In this document: piece after piece, positions 16,629 through 27,700 of the stretch
Layout of the letters: each line of letters starts with the position of its first letter
How positions within the stretch are numbered: the first letter of the stretch is position 1
IMG/VR virus record: IMGVR_UViG_3300046820_000683
Coordinates: 1 to 48,304 of that record
DNA length: 48,304 bases
Strand: one strand, 5' to 3'
Source of the DNA: a virus
Notes under the pieces: generated by a model
What the model saw: the letters and a program-made list of their open reading frames with translations, nothing else
Told to the model about the DNA's origin: nothing
Databases searched by the model: none
Made by a program: the position numbers and the translations under genes

Positions 16629-19600
16629 TTATCCTCCGAATACTATTGTCATGGCAATAGCTTTACCTAATGTTGTTCCAGTGTTTGCTTTTGCAAATGA
16701 TAGATTGGCTTGCGTTCTTGCAAATTCATCTGTTGATGGGCCAAGCTCTCTGATTTGTATTTTTACACCACTTACTGGTGCTCCTCCAACAAATGATAAT
16801 GTTGTTCCTGAAATTGTATAGTCTGTTGTTGGTGTTTGTACGACACCGTTTTCAGTGACAATAACATTATTAACATTCGTATTTGCTGTTACTGTGTAAT
16901 TAGTTGTTGTACCATCACCAGTATAATTTCTAGTTACAAAGAATCCGTTTGGACTGGATCCACCTGTACCACCAGTATTTGCTTGACTGAAAGCCGCATT
17001 TGCCTGTATGAATGCTGCGTTTGCTTGTGTTCTTGCCCAAGAATCTGAACCAGAACCACCGCCAGTATTTGCCTGAGCGTATGCAGCATTAGCCTGTATG
17101 AATGCAGCGTTAGCTTGTAAGAAAGCGGCAACAACTGTCGTTGAAGAACCTGCGTTGTTGGCTGCCAAGAATGCTGAGTTAGCATAAGAACTTGCTGCAG
17201 ATGCATTTGTGAAAGCATTGTTTGCAACCGTGAATGCCGAATTGGCATATGATCCAGCAGTTACTGCCTTTGAATCAGCTGTTGCGGCATTAGTTGTTGC
17301 AGTATTTGCTTGTAGATACGCAGAGTTGGCATATTGACCTGCTGTTACGGCTTTACTATCTGCTGTTGCAGCATTGGTTACACCAGTATTTGCCTGAATA
17401 AAGGCACCGTTAGCATACAAGGATGCACCAGCGGCATTATTTGTGGCAGTATTAGCAACACCAAACGCCGAATTGGCATATGATCCAGCAGTTACTGCCT
17501 TTGAATCAGCTGTTGCGGCATTAGTTGTTGCAGTATTTGCCTGAGAATATGCAGAGTTAGCATATGAACCGGCTGTGACTGCTTTACCATCCGCAGTTGA
17601 TGCATTAGTTGTTGCAGTATTGGCTTGGACATAAGCACTATTTGCATATGATCCAGCAGTTACTGCCTTTGAATCAGCTGTTGCGGCATTAGTTGTTGCA
17701 GTATTGGCTTGAACATAAGCACTATTCGCATATGATCCAGCTGTAACAGCTTTACTATCTGCCGTTGCTGCATTGGTGGTGGCCGTATTTGCCTGAGAGT
17801 ATGCAGAGTTAGCATAATTTCCAGCTGTAACAGCTTTACTATCTGCCGTTGCTGCATTAGTATTTGCCGTTGCGGCATTAGTTGTTGCTGTATTTGCCTG
17901 AATAAATGCACCATTGGCATATACACCAGCTGAAGTTGCTGTTGTTAATGCAGTATTGGCTGTGGTGAAACTGGCGTTTGAAAATTCAAATGGTGCCGCA
18001 GCAGTATTTTGTATTGTATTGTCTACAAAAACAATTGGCTTTGTTGTCTTAACTCTTGCAGCATTAATTAACAATGCTGGGTTTGTTTTGCCTTGTGCAA
18101 AACCACCAACATACACCTCAACTGCATTATGTACACCAGTAGAATCTGTTGCTAGAATTAAGTTGCCGGATGTTTGTGCACCATTTGGTGCCGACATGAA
18201 CACATAACCTTCGTTACGACCAGTTACATTATATGTTGCGTCTGTGAAGTTATTGGATGTGATACCAACATCAATCCAACCGGCCGCATCTGCTCCATTA
18301 TTAGGATATGCCACCAAGTCAGCAGAAGATGATGTGCCGTTTGCGGTGTTATAGATGTATGTTTGAATGTAACCAGAAGAATTGCCCAACGATCCAATAA
18401 TTGGATTGGTTGCACCACCTAAGGCACTACCTGTATTGGAACCTACAAATGCAACAGTGCCGATGTTTATTGAACCTACGGTTTCAAGACCACCTGACCT
18501 AATAATATCATATTGTGCATTTGCAAAATCTACTGTTGATGTTGGTTCTGCAACAACATTACTGAAAAACTTCCAACGACCATCTAATCGGTCACGAACA
18601 ACACCAGTGTGTTGATTTCTACCTTGTACAAATGCACCAACAAGACCAATGTCTACTGTATTACCAGAATTTCCGTTTGCAAGAAATATTATCGAATCTG
18701 ATAATGTTAAATTGTTTGATGTGATAGATGTGGAATTTCCACCAAATGTAATGTTACCTGATACATTTAAGTTTTGTGAAATGGTAACAGAACCAGTAAT
18801 TGTACCACCAGACTGCACAAATGTTCTACCAATATTTGCAGCAGTAAATGCCGAGTTGGCCTGAATGAACGCACCATCTGTACGCAAAGATGTTGAGTTG
18901 GATGTGTTGTATGCGGCATTAGCCTGAATGAAAGCACCATTAGCATACAATGATGCACCTGCCGCATTGGTTGTGGATGTATTGGCCTGTATAAATGCTG
19001 CGTTGGCATATAATCCAGCAGAATTTGCCTTGTCAAACGCACCTTGAGCAAGAACTCTTGCTGTTGTATCTGTTGCACCACCACTACCACCAGTCAACAA
19101 ATCACTACCAACACCTGCACTTGCAGCACTCAAATCAATGTATGCACCACGAGCACTACCACCTTGTTCAAAGAATCTTAACTTGTTTTGATAAACGTCA
19201 ATTGTTACACCAGTGCCATTTAATGTGGTGTTAGTTATTGCTTTAGCTAATAATATTTCACCACCTTCGTCACCGCCAGTGGCCAATGCCGTCAATTTAC
19301 CTGTTAAGGTTAAATCACCATTGAATGTTCCTGTTGTATTTGCAAGTGCATTGTTTGCCTTTGTAAATGCTGAGTTCGCATAAGAACTTGCAGCCAAAGC
19401 ATTTGTTGTGGCAGTGTTTGCTTGAATGTATGCTGAGTTGGCATAAGAGCTGGCTGCCAACGCATTAGTTGTTGCTGTATTTGCTTGGGTGTATGCAGAG
19501 TTGGCATATGATCCTGCCGAAGTTGCATTTGTAACAGCTGCATTAGCTTGCGTAAATGCGCCGTTGGCATATACACCGGCGGAAGTTGCCTTAGAATCTG

Positions 19601-21143
19601 CTGCTGCAGCATTGGTTAAAGCAGTATTTGCCACCAAAAAACCAGAGTTTGCATATGAACTGGCTGCTAATGCATTAGTTGTGGCTGTGTTTGCTTGGGT
19701 GTATGCTGAGTTGGCATAAGAACCAGCAGTTACTGCCTTACCATCAGCAACAGAAGCATTAGTTGTTGCTGTATTTGCTTGGGTGTATGCTGAGTTAGCA
19801 TAAGAACCGGCAGTTACTGCTTTACTATCAGCTGTTGCAGCATTACTATTTGATGTATTAGCTTGTAAGAAAGCCGAGTTGGCATATGAACTGACTGCTA
19901 ATGCATTTGTTGTTGCTGTGTTTGCCTGATTGTATGCTGAGTTAGCATATGAACCAGCTGTTACTGCCTTACCATCAGCGACAGATGCGTTAGTTGTGGC
20001 TGTATTTGCTTTATCAAAAGCAGCATTAGAATTGGTTCTTGCAAAAGGATCAATTTGCGTGTCACTTACAATTGTATTTGCAAATGCGAAAGCTGCATTA
20101 GCATGTAAGAAGGCTGAGTTTGCATAAGAACCAGATGTTACTGCCTTACTGTCAGCTGTTGTTGCACTGGTGTTTGCTGTGCCTGCTAAATCATATGCAC
20201 TATTGGCTTGAATGAATGCCGCATTCGCCTGCAAGAAAGCAGCAACCACTGTTGTACTTGAACCTGCATTATTCGCAGCAGTAAAGGCTGCATTAGCATA
20301 TGAGCCTGCTGATGTGGCATATACTGTTGCAGTATTTGCCTGTGTGTATGCAGAGTTAGCATATGAACCAGCACTTACAGCCTTAGAGTCTGCTGTCGAA
20401 GCATTAGTTGTTGCAATATTTGCTTGATTGTATGCTGCATTTGCAGAAGTCCAGGCAGCAGTCGCAGTTGCTCTTGCTAGTCCGTCTGTTGCAGTACCAC
20501 CTGACAATGCATTTGCAAATTCAAACGCAGCGTTCGCTTGTATAAATGCAGCATTTGCATACAAACCTGCACCTATTGCATTTGTATTTGCAACAGTTAT
20601 GTTTGTGTTCTGTGTTAGGTTTACACCTTGCAACGCAGTGATGTTGGTTGCATTTGTGTTTGCTGCAATAAAGGCACCATTAGCATATAAAGAAGCACCG
20701 GCAGCATTAGTTGTTGCTGTATTTGCTTGTGTATATGCTGTATTGGCATATGTGCCTGTTACATTTTGTGATGCATATGCCGAATTTGCCTGAATGAAGG
20801 AACCGTTAGCATATAAAGAAGCACCTGCAGCATTAGTTGTTGATGTATTTGCTTGTGTATATGATGCGTTAGCCTGTATAAACGCACCGTTGGCATAGTC
20901 ACCTGCTGATGATGAACTACTTGCTGGGTTGTTTACGAATGTTAAATTGCCTGCACCATCAGTTTGTAGTAACTGACCAGAACTGCCACCATAAATATGT
21001 AAATTTCCTGCTGCACCTAAAGAAACATTTGCACCAGAAAAAATAATATTTCCTGTTGCAACAATATTACTAGCACTAACGTTTGCTAATGAATAGTCTT
21101 TGGTGCTATCTAAGTTAAACGGTTGTAATTGGGTGATTGGCAT
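16629..21143 (-). CDS. Long tail-fibre shaft with alanine-core heptad arrays (cassette B)
   Basis: A 1504-residue fibre shaft. The N-terminal anchor MPITQLQPFNLDSTKDYSLA matches cassette B'. Most of the length is heptads with Ala at positions 3 and 6 (SYANSAY, TQANTAT, TNAATAD, SKAVTAG), which predicts a multimeric coiled coil with a small-residue core. Arrays restart at DPFAR, DGLAR, DTTAR, DSWAR and DEFAR motifs. Beta modules interrupt them: a LSDSIIFLANGN...VDIGLVG module (about 794-881), an NEGYVFMSAPNG module (about 914-1014) and a GDGTTTNYTV module (about 1398-1457). The protein ends AMTIVFGG. Oligomeric state and attachment site are inferred; upstream lies a CTAAATA promoter candidate. 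Confidence 0.88.
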   Translation of the reverse strand: MPITQLQPFNLDSTKDYSLANVSASNIVATGNIIFSGANVSLGAAGNLHIYGGSSGQLLQTDGAGNLTFVNNPASSSSSAGDYANGAFIQANASYTQANTSTTNAAGASLYANGSFIQANSAYASQNVTGTYANTAYTQANTATTNAAGASLYANGAFIAANTNATNITALQGVNLTQNTNITVANTNAIGAGLYANAAFIQANAAFEFANALSGGTATDGLARATATAAWTSANAAYNQANIATTNASTADSKAVSAGSYANSAYTQANTATVYATSAGSYANAAFTAANNAGSSTTVVAAFLQANAAFIQANSAYDLAGTANTSATTADSKAVTSGSYANSAFLHANAAFAFANTIVSDTQIDPFARTNSNAAFDKANTATTNASVADGKAVTAGSYANSAYNQANTATTNALAVSSYANSAFLQANTSNSNAATADSKAVTAGSYANSAYTQANTATTNASVADGKAVTAGSYANSAYTQANTATTNALAASSYANSGFLVANTALTNAAAADSKATSAGVYANGAFTQANAAVTNATSAGSYANSAYTQANTATTNALAASSYANSAYIQANTATTNALAASSYANSAFTKANNALANTTGTFNGDLTLTGKLTALATGGDEGGEILLAKAITNTTLNGTGVTIDVYQNKLRFFEQGGSARGAYIDLSAASAGVGSDLLTGGSGGATDTTARVLAQGAFDKANSAGLYANAAFIQANTSTTNAAGASLYANGAFIQANAAYNTSNSTSLRTDGAFIQANSAFTAANIGRTFVQSGGTITGSVTISQNLNVSGNITFGGNSTSITSNNLTLSDSIIFLANGNSGNTVDIGLVGAFVQGRNQHTGVVRDRLDGRWKFFSNVVAEPTSTVDFANAQYDIIRSGGLETVGSINIGTVAFVGSNTGSALGGATNPIIGSLGNSSGYIQTYIYNTANGTSSSADLVAYPNNGADAAGWIDVGITSNNFTDATYNVTGRNEGYVFMSAPNGAQTSGNLILATDSTGVHNAVEVYVGGFAQGKTNPALLINAARVKTTKPIVFVDNTIQNTAAAPFEFSNASFTTANTALTTATSAGVYANGAFIQANTATTNAATANTNAATADSKAVTAGNYANSAYSQANTATTNAATADSKAVTAGSYANSAYVQANTATTNAATADSKAVTAGSYANSAYVQANTATTNASTADGKAVTAGSYANSAYSQANTATTNAATADSKAVTAGSYANSAFGVANTATNNAAGASLYANGAFIQANTGVTNAATADSKAVTAGQYANSAYLQANTATTNAATADSKAVTAGSYANSAFTVANNAFTNASAASSYANSAFLAANNAGSSTTVVAAFLQANAAFIQANAAYAQANTGGGSGSDSWARTQANAAFIQANAAFSQANTGGTGGSSPNGFFVTRNYTGDGTTTNYTVTANTNVNNVIVTENGVVQTPTTDYTISGTTLSFVGGAPVSGVKIQIRELGPSTDEFARTQANLSFAKANTGTTLGKAIAMTIVFGG
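17230..17910 (-). repeat. Tandem 84-bp coding repeats (28-residue shaft unit), about eight copies
   Basis: The unit encodes four heptads in the order SYANSAY, TQANTAT, TNAATAD, SKAVTAG. Several copies are near-identical in DNA: the minus-strand equivalents of GATCCAGCAGTTACTGCCTT recur near 17251, 17483 and 17650. High identity implies recent unequal recombination or conversion. A related, more diverged array lies at about 19370-20030 in the same gene. Confidence 0.8.
19370..20030 (-). repeat. Second array of 28-residue shaft units
   Basis: Diverged copies of the 84-bp shaft repeat encode heptads such as SYANSAY, TQANTAT, TNALAAS and ADGKAVT. The array lies between the DTTAR and DPFAR motifs of the same protein and is less uniform in DNA than the 17230-17910 array. 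Confidence 0.7.
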
Positions 21144-21167
21144 TTATGTGTTCTTATAGTTATCTAA

Positions 21168-21174
21168 TATTTAG
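21168..21174 (-). promoter_or_regulatory. Candidate late promoter before cassette B
   Basis: Minus-strand CTAAATA followed by TTAGATAA lies just after the stop of the upstream adhesin gene and 24 bases before the ATG at 21143. The 32-base gap has no strong Shine-Dalgarno. It matches the CTAAATA cores at 5252 and 28809. Confidence 0.4.
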
Positions 21175-21175
21175 T

Positions 21176-24100
21176 TTACTCGTTACCCGTTCTTGTTGAG
21201 GGGAATCTTCTTTGGTCACCTGGCCATATTAATCTTACTGCTCCATCACCACCATAACGAGCATATGTGCCTCCACCGCCACCATATGATGTACCAGAAC
21301 CACCCGAACCAGCAGTAGCATTGTTTGCATAATAAGTGCTGCCCGTTATAGTCCAACCTGAACCCGCTACACCATTAGCACCTTGACCTAACAATCCAAC
21401 GCCACCACCTTGGCCGCCAACTGGACGTGTACCATTAGCTGTGCCGCCGCCACCGCCACCACCGCCGCCTGATCCGTTTGTTGCTGCGTTTGTGTTACTA
21501 TAACCGCCACTGCCGCCGGTGCCTGAGTAACCACCTGCGCCGCCGCCACCTGATGCATAATTTTGAATTGTTACGCCGCCACTGCCGCCGTTGCCGCCGC
21601 CGTCACCAACAAAAGTTCCACCCCAAGAACCGCCGGCACCACCGAAACCACCAGCATTACCAGCAACTGTTGTTGCAGAAATAAAGAATGAATTTGTACT
21701 AGGTAAAGAAGCAGTATTAGCAACCCATTCACCACGGCGACCAACTTGAATTGTGTATGATTGACCTGGAACAACTGGAATATTATTTTTATATCCTAAA
21801 CCAGCACCACCGCCGGCATACGCTGGATATGAAAATTGGCTAGATGCACCGGTTCCACCTGCACCAACACAAACAGCAGAAACAGAATATACACCTTCTG
21901 GACACACCCATGTGTATGTTCCAAATGAAGTGAATTCTGCTTGTCCAATAGGTCTTGTATCTTCAGTTCTTGTGTTGGCGTCATATCTTCTAAGTGTACC
22001 AGGCCACATGATACGAACTGCACCAATGCCACCATAACCACCAGAGTTTAATAACCTATAATCACCACCGCCTGCGCCACCACCATAGTCACTACCTGTG
22101 TTTGTGCCATAAAGTTCTACAAGTTCACCTCTGTTTGAACCTGTGCCACCTTGCATACCAGGATTTCCTGCTGGAATATAAGAAGAACCTGATCCTGATG
22201 CACCCTTTCCTTGCAGTCCTACGCCACCGCCACCACCGCCTTTGCCGGTCGTTGTTGAATCAGCTGATGGAGCGCCACCGCCGCCGCCACCACTAGTACC
22301 ACCACCAGGAGCACCAGCCAAGGTATTACCACCTGTACCACCGTTACCAGTATACCCTGCAGCACCGCCGCCACCAGCTTTGTAATTCCCTGTTGATGAA
22401 GAACCACCAACACCGCCACTGTAACCATATTGTCCTATTCTAAATGAACCGCCTGGTACCGATGATGTGTAGAATGATGTCGGATTTGCACCAGAGTTTG
22501 CTCTTAGAATTACTGAGTTTGCATAACTCACACTCGTTCCATTTGATGAAACGTTATAACCATGTCTTGGTTTGTCAATGTATATACTTAATTGTTGTCC
22601 TGGTTCAACTCTGAAGTTGTTGATGAATGCTGTTGCACCACCACTGCCACCAGAGAATGAAGAATAACCATTGGCCTCAATTACTGTACTGCCACCACAA
22701 CCAACAGCCATAGCACTGATTGAATAAACATTTGCTGGAACAGTCCATGTTGTTTGAACAGTATTGAATGAATTTCCACCATTTTCTCCAACAAAAACTT
22801 CTTGGCCTGATGGTGGAGCAATTGACATTATCAATGTGTTTGCTGAGGATTGACCAACAGAATCAACTGTTCTTATCGTGAATGCGGTTTCTGGATAACC
22901 TGATGTTGCGTTGCCTGAAAGTATACCTGTGTTTGCATTAAATGTTATATTTGTGTTTGCTGGTATAGATGGTGTTATTGAGTATGTTACTGGCCCAACA
23001 TTACCTGAGATTGATACGGGTTGTAAAGATACAGCATAACCCATTTGTAGGTTTGCATATTGAATATTTTGTGTTACAGTATGTGTTTCCAAATTAGATG
23101 TTGGAAATGTTCTAAAATCGGAAGGCCATACAATACGAACTGCACCGTTTGCACCAGCAGAATAATAAAGTTGGCCACCGCCACCGCCGCCACCATATCT
23201 ACCACCAATGTTGAAAATTGTTGTGCCTATCGTGTTAGCAACTAAAGGTAAACCGTTTGAACCTGGTTGACCTGCTCTCAATGGATCGTTCATATTCAGA
23301 CCGGTCAAACCAGCAACACCTGATATTCCTCTACCATATAAACCTACACCACCACCTGCTGCGCCGCCGACTGTACTTGCACCTGCGCCGCCACCGCCTG
23401 CACCGCCAACACCAGCCGTGCCGTTTCCACCTGAAGTTGAATTGGCAACACCACCGTCACCACCTCTATTAATTTCAGTTAAATCGAATGGATAAGTTGC
23501 TTCTGTTCTTACATTATTACCTACTGTGGTGGTTGGAATTGTAATTGTAATATTGTTACCTGAATTATCTTTAAATGTACTATCTTGACATGTTAATAAT
23601 ACAGTATTTGTTATAGCAACTAAAGGTTCTTCTGATGGAATAAAATTACTTGAATATAATGCTCTTCCTTTTACCAATCTAAGATTGGAAATGTGTCCCA
23701 CGAATGAATTAGCATTTCCGGTACCGATATTTCCTATTGAAATAAAATCTGATGATGTGCTGAACGAACCTGTATAAGTTTTTGTATCTTCTGCTATGCC
23801 ATTTTTAAAAAGAGTGAAAGTATTTGCTGAACGTTGAAGTGCAACATGAGTCCAGGTATTGGAAGCGTACCACGTTGTGCCTATCAACAACGGTTCAAGA
23901 CTGTTAGCGCTATCGGGTATAACAACACCTAGATAACCAGTATAATTTTGTCCAAGACTAATTCTCCATTTTCCTGAATGTGCAAAAAAATTAGCACTAG
24001 TAACTAAAGTGGGGCCGGCTGCTGAATTTACTGTAAAACCACGAAGATTGTACCAAAATTCTAATGTAAAATCGGAACGTCCTAGAGAAAGACTATCGTT

Positions 24101-24721
24101 CGTTGATGTTCTTAATACATCACTTACTCCATCAAAGTATGTGCTATACCAGTTTGCAATTTCCGAACTTGTATAACCATAACCACCAGCTCCACCGGCA
24201 CCTAAGCCGCCATTAAAAGTTGTTACTCCCTGTGGCGCACCTGCGTTTCCTCCTGGTCCACCACCATCACCAATAAAAATTCGGCCACCAAGTCCTGATT
24301 GTGATATACCCTGAACAGTTGATGGACCTGTAGCAGTTCTTCCAAATTGACCTCTCTCAGCGAAAACAGTTGATGTGTTTCCGAACCAACTATTAGTTGC
24401 TAACACACGTGTTCCAGTTGGAGCGGTGTAACCACCTTGTCCGACTTGTAAATTGTATGTTAGTCCTGGAACAACAGTTACATTATTTTTGTATGCTAAG
24501 GCGCCGCCTCCTCCACCTGTTGCTGAATTGGTGGCACCACCTAAACCACCACCACCGCCAGCAATACAAACTACTGACACAGAATAAACACCAGCTGGAC
24601 AGGTCCATGTGTTTGGACCTACTCCTGTGTATATTGCTTCACCTACTATTGGATACTCAAATGCTTTTTGTATAGAAGCTGCAACAATTGTTGGTGAAAA
24701 TATTGAACTTATTCTTTCCAT
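21176..24721 (-). CDS. Glycine-rich tip adhesin with embedded LamG domain (cassette A)
   Basis: A predicted receptor-binding tip of 1181 residues. The start is placed at MERISSIFSP (24721), not the in-frame Met at 24760, because this follows the upstream stop by two bases and matches MSRISSITGG of its paralogue. Three glycine-rich domains each open with a W-T-C-P-x-G-V-like strand (TWTCPAGVYSVSVVCIAGGG, TWTVPANVYSISAMAVG, TWVCPEGVYSVSAVCVG) and close with a VRIVWP, VRIMWPG or VRLIWPG strand. A LamG-type domain (about 190-413, YFDGVSDVLRTS to LVKGRALYSS) lies inside the first glycine-rich domain. An Ig-like domain sits near 547-640. Polyglycine-sandwich folding is an inference. It follows the shaft whose FYHSS domain is shared with cassette A'. 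Confidence 0.85.
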   Translation of the reverse strand: MERISSIFSPTIVAASIQKAFEYPIVGEAIYTGVGPNTWTCPAGVYSVSVVCIAGGGGGLGGATNSATGGGGGALAYKNNVTVVPGLTYNLQVGQGGYTAPTGTRVLATNSWFGNTSTVFAERGQFGRTATGPSTVQGISQSGLGGRIFIGDGGGPGGNAGAPQGVTTFNGGLGAGGAGGYGYTSSEIANWYSTYFDGVSDVLRTSTNDSLSLGRSDFTLEFWYNLRGFTVNSAAGPTLVTSANFFAHSGKWRISLGQNYTGYLGVVIPDSANSLEPLLIGTTWYASNTWTHVALQRSANTFTLFKNGIAEDTKTYTGSFSTSSDFISIGNIGTGNANSFVGHISNLRLVKGRALYSSNFIPSEEPLVAITNTVLLTCQDSTFKDNSGNNITITIPTTTVGNNVRTEATYPFDLTEINRGGDGGVANSTSGGNGTAGVGGAGGGGAGASTVGGAAGGGVGLYGRGISGVAGLTGLNMNDPLRAGQPGSNGLPLVANTIGTTIFNIGGRYGGGGGGGQLYYSAGANGAVRIVWPSDFRTFPTSNLETHTVTQNIQYANLQMGYAVSLQPVSISGNVGPVTYSITPSIPANTNITFNANTGILSGNATSGYPETAFTIRTVDSVGQSSANTLIMSIAPPSGQEVFVGENGGNSFNTVQTTWTVPANVYSISAMAVGCGGSTVIEANGYSSFSGGSGGATAFINNFRVEPGQQLSIYIDKPRHGYNVSSNGTSVSYANSVILRANSGANPTSFYTSSVPGGSFRIGQYGYSGGVGGSSSTGNYKAGGGGAAGYTGNGGTGGNTLAGAPGGGTSGGGGGGAPSADSTTTGKGGGGGGVGLQGKGASGSGSSYIPAGNPGMQGGTGSNRGELVELYGTNTGSDYGGGAGGGDYRLLNSGGYGGIGAVRIMWPGTLRRYDANTRTEDTRPIGQAEFTSFGTYTWVCPEGVYSVSAVCVGAGGTGASSQFSYPAYAGGGAGLGYKNNIPVVPGQSYTIQVGRRGEWVANTASLPSTNSFFISATTVAGNAGGFGGAGGSWGGTFVGDGGGNGGSGGVTIQNYASGGGGAGGYSGTGGSGGYSNTNAATNGSGGGGGGGGGTANGTRPVGGQGGGVGLLGQGANGVAGSGWTITGSTYYANNATAGSGGSGTSYGGGGGTYARYGGDGAVRLIWPGDQRRFPSTRTGNE

Positions 24722-24723
24722 AA

Positions 24724-27700
24724 TTAACCGTAAGTAGCCATTTGACCAGTAACGACCCATGCGTTACCAACTCTTATCAATGTTAGTGTTTCTATTTGTG
24801 TTTTATTTGGATATAATGTTGGTGTTTGATTATTTAGCCACTTAATTGTTTGTGAAGCTCCATCAATTTGCACCACACTTGCATAGAATGGTGAATTGCC
24901 TTGATCCAGAATCAAAGCAACAGAAGTGATTCTTTCATTTGTCGTTGGCACATTTGTAAAGTTTGCGGTCATATTTGCTGCAATAGAACTATGATAGAAA
25001 ATTGTACCTTCATTTAAGTTGTGTACAACTGTACCTGTACCACCTGTCTTTGTGGACACCAGTTCTGTTGTTTCAGTTAATGTTGTCCAACCAGAAACGA
25101 ATAAACTACCTGCATATACACTAGATGCAACAACATTTGATGAAGAAATGGATGTTGATATTGAATTGACTGCTGCATATGCAGAGTTAGCCTGTATAAA
25201 TGCACCGTTGGCATATAATGAAGCTGAGTTTGCCACAGCAAATGCAGAGTTAGCATATGAACCTGCTGATACTGCTTTAGAGTCAGCTGTTGATGCATTT
25301 GTTACGCCAGTATTTGCTTGTGTGAATGCTGAGTTAGCATATGTGCCTGTCGTATTTTGACTTGAGAAGGCGGCATTTGCCTGTATGAAAGCACCATTAG
25401 CATACAACGATGCACCAGCACCATCATTTGCTGCGGTATTTGCTCTAGAGAAAGCAGAGTTGGCGTATGAACCAGCACTTATTGCATTACTATCTGCTGT
25501 GTTTGCCCGTATAAATGCCGCATTTGCTTGTACAAAAGCACCATTTGCATATAAGGATGGACCTGCTGCTGCACCAATTGTTGAGTTTGCCTGATTGAAA
25601 GCAGAATTTGCATGTAAGAATGATGCGTTTGAATTGTCATTTGCAAACTGTATAGAAATGGTAGCTTCACTGAAGTAAGCTTCATTGACCAAAGGCACAG
25701 CAGTGGTGATTTCTATTTTGGCACCGTTTGCTGGTGGACTAGAGAATGTTACAGTCTTATTTACAAGAGTGAAGTCGCTCTTTAATACTGTTGCGCCGTT
25801 GTAGTTAATGGTAATATTGTTTGCACCAACGGGAGCATCAACCAAAACAAAACTTGTAGTTGTACCATCACCAACAAAACTATCAACCTTGTATGCAAGT
25901 GTTGTTAAGAAGTTTGAACCAATCGCAATGTTGTTTGCAAAAGCAAATGCTGCTTGTGCTAGAATTGTGCCTGAATTTGCTTGTGAGTATGCAGCATTTG
26001 CATAAACACCCGTAGTATTTTGACTTGAATATGCAGCATTAGCCTGTATAAAGGCACCGTTAGCATACAGAGATGCCCCAGCGGCATTATTGGTTGCTGT
26101 ATTTGCCTGAGTGTAAGAGTTGTTTGCATATGTACCGGTTACATTCTGTGATTCATATGCAGAGTTTGCCTTTAAGAATGCAGCATTAGCCTTTTCAAAT
26201 GCGAACGCAGCAGTTACACCTGCATTAGCAGTATCATACGCACCTTGTGCCAATATAAATGCTGCATTAGCTCTTTCGAAAGCTGAGTTGGCATATGTAC
26301 CTGTTGTATTCTGACTGAAGTATGCAGAATTTGCCTTAATAAAAGAACCGTTTGCGTAAGTTGCGGCTGAGTTTGCTTGGTCATATGCTGAGTTGGCATA
26401 TGTACCTGTTGTATTCTGACTGAAGTATGCAGAATTTGCCTTAATAAAAGAACCGTTTGCATATATACCTGCCCCCAAAGCATCTGCAACGGCAACAGTT
26501 GATAACGTATATGCAGCGTTTGCGGCAATAAATGCAGAGTTGGCATATGAACCTGCTGAGTTTGCAGCAGTAAATGCTGAATTTGCATATGATGCAGCAG
26601 AGTTTGCCTGTTCAAATGCAGCTGAACCTATTGTTTGACCAATCAAACCCGCTTCTAATGCACTAGATATTTCTGTGTTTTGTGATGAATTTACGCCTGC
26701 TATGAGTGCTAAGTTAGCGACAGCTGATGATGCATTTTCTGGTGTGAATGTTAATGCATTTGTAACATCTGCTGATGATAATGTAACTGCACCACTTCTA
26801 GTGTTGAATGTAGTAACTGGTGTTTGATTACCAATAGAAGTGACACGACCATAAGCATCAACACTAATTTCTGGGTAACTATATGTGCCACCAATTACAC
26901 CTGATGATGCGAGGTCGATTGATAAGTTACCTGTTGTTGCACTTTGTGTAAGTCTGTTTGTCGAAACGACAGTTACGGACTGTACGACTGCATTTGCCCT
27001 AATGAATGCTGCATTGGCATGTGTGTGAATTGTATTTGCATAATCAAATAAGTTTACACCTTTGATAACAGCAGTATTTGATTCTAATCCACCAACTTTT
27101 AATGTGCCATATGTTGCTTGACCAAAATTGATTGTTGTGGTTGGTTCATCTGTTACACCATCAAACAGTTTCCATTTATCATCACTGTGGTCACGAGCAA
27201 GACCAGTGTGTTTGTATGTACCGTCACTGTAAGCACCAGTGAAGCCAATGTCAACCAAGTCGGTTGGATTACCGTCTGCAAGATAAATTAGTGAATCTGT
27301 TAGTGTCAGGTTATTGGAAGTAATAGTGGTTGCATTACCACCCAAATACAAGTTACCAGATACACGCAAGTCTTGGGAAATAACCACATTGCCAGTAACA
27401 ACCAATGCGTTTGCACTTGTCGTATTACTTACAGTCAAAACACCAGTAATAGTATCACCAGACTTGCTTACTTTACCTGAAATGAGAGTTTGTAAGTATG
27501 TGTTGGCTGTATCAGTATATGTAATAACGTTTACACCATCTTTTGTGGTGAAACTGTTTGCAACCAAAGGACGATAGACTTCTAATTTATCACCGTTCTT
27601 AAATCTTGCAACCTCATCATAACCAGAACCTTGAATAAAAACAATATCCGCATAAGCTGATGAACCTGTTGTACCAAAGTATACATTACCACCATAGTTT

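Noticed and set aside
17230-17910. Regularly spaced repeats resembling a CRISPR array
   Set aside because: The period is 84 bp, all units are in frame and encode alanine heptads, and there are no unique spacers or cas genes.
5276-24721. Diversity-generating retroelement acting on an adhesin
   Set aside because: No reverse transcriptase ORF, no template/variable repeat pair with adenine-biased changes and no C-type lectin VR domain were seen. The element could still lie outside the window.
24722-24760. Longer N-terminus of the glycine-rich adhesin starting at 24760
   Set aside because: The extra 13 residues overlap the shaft gene and are absent from the paralogue, which starts MSRISSI aligned with MERISSI at 24721.
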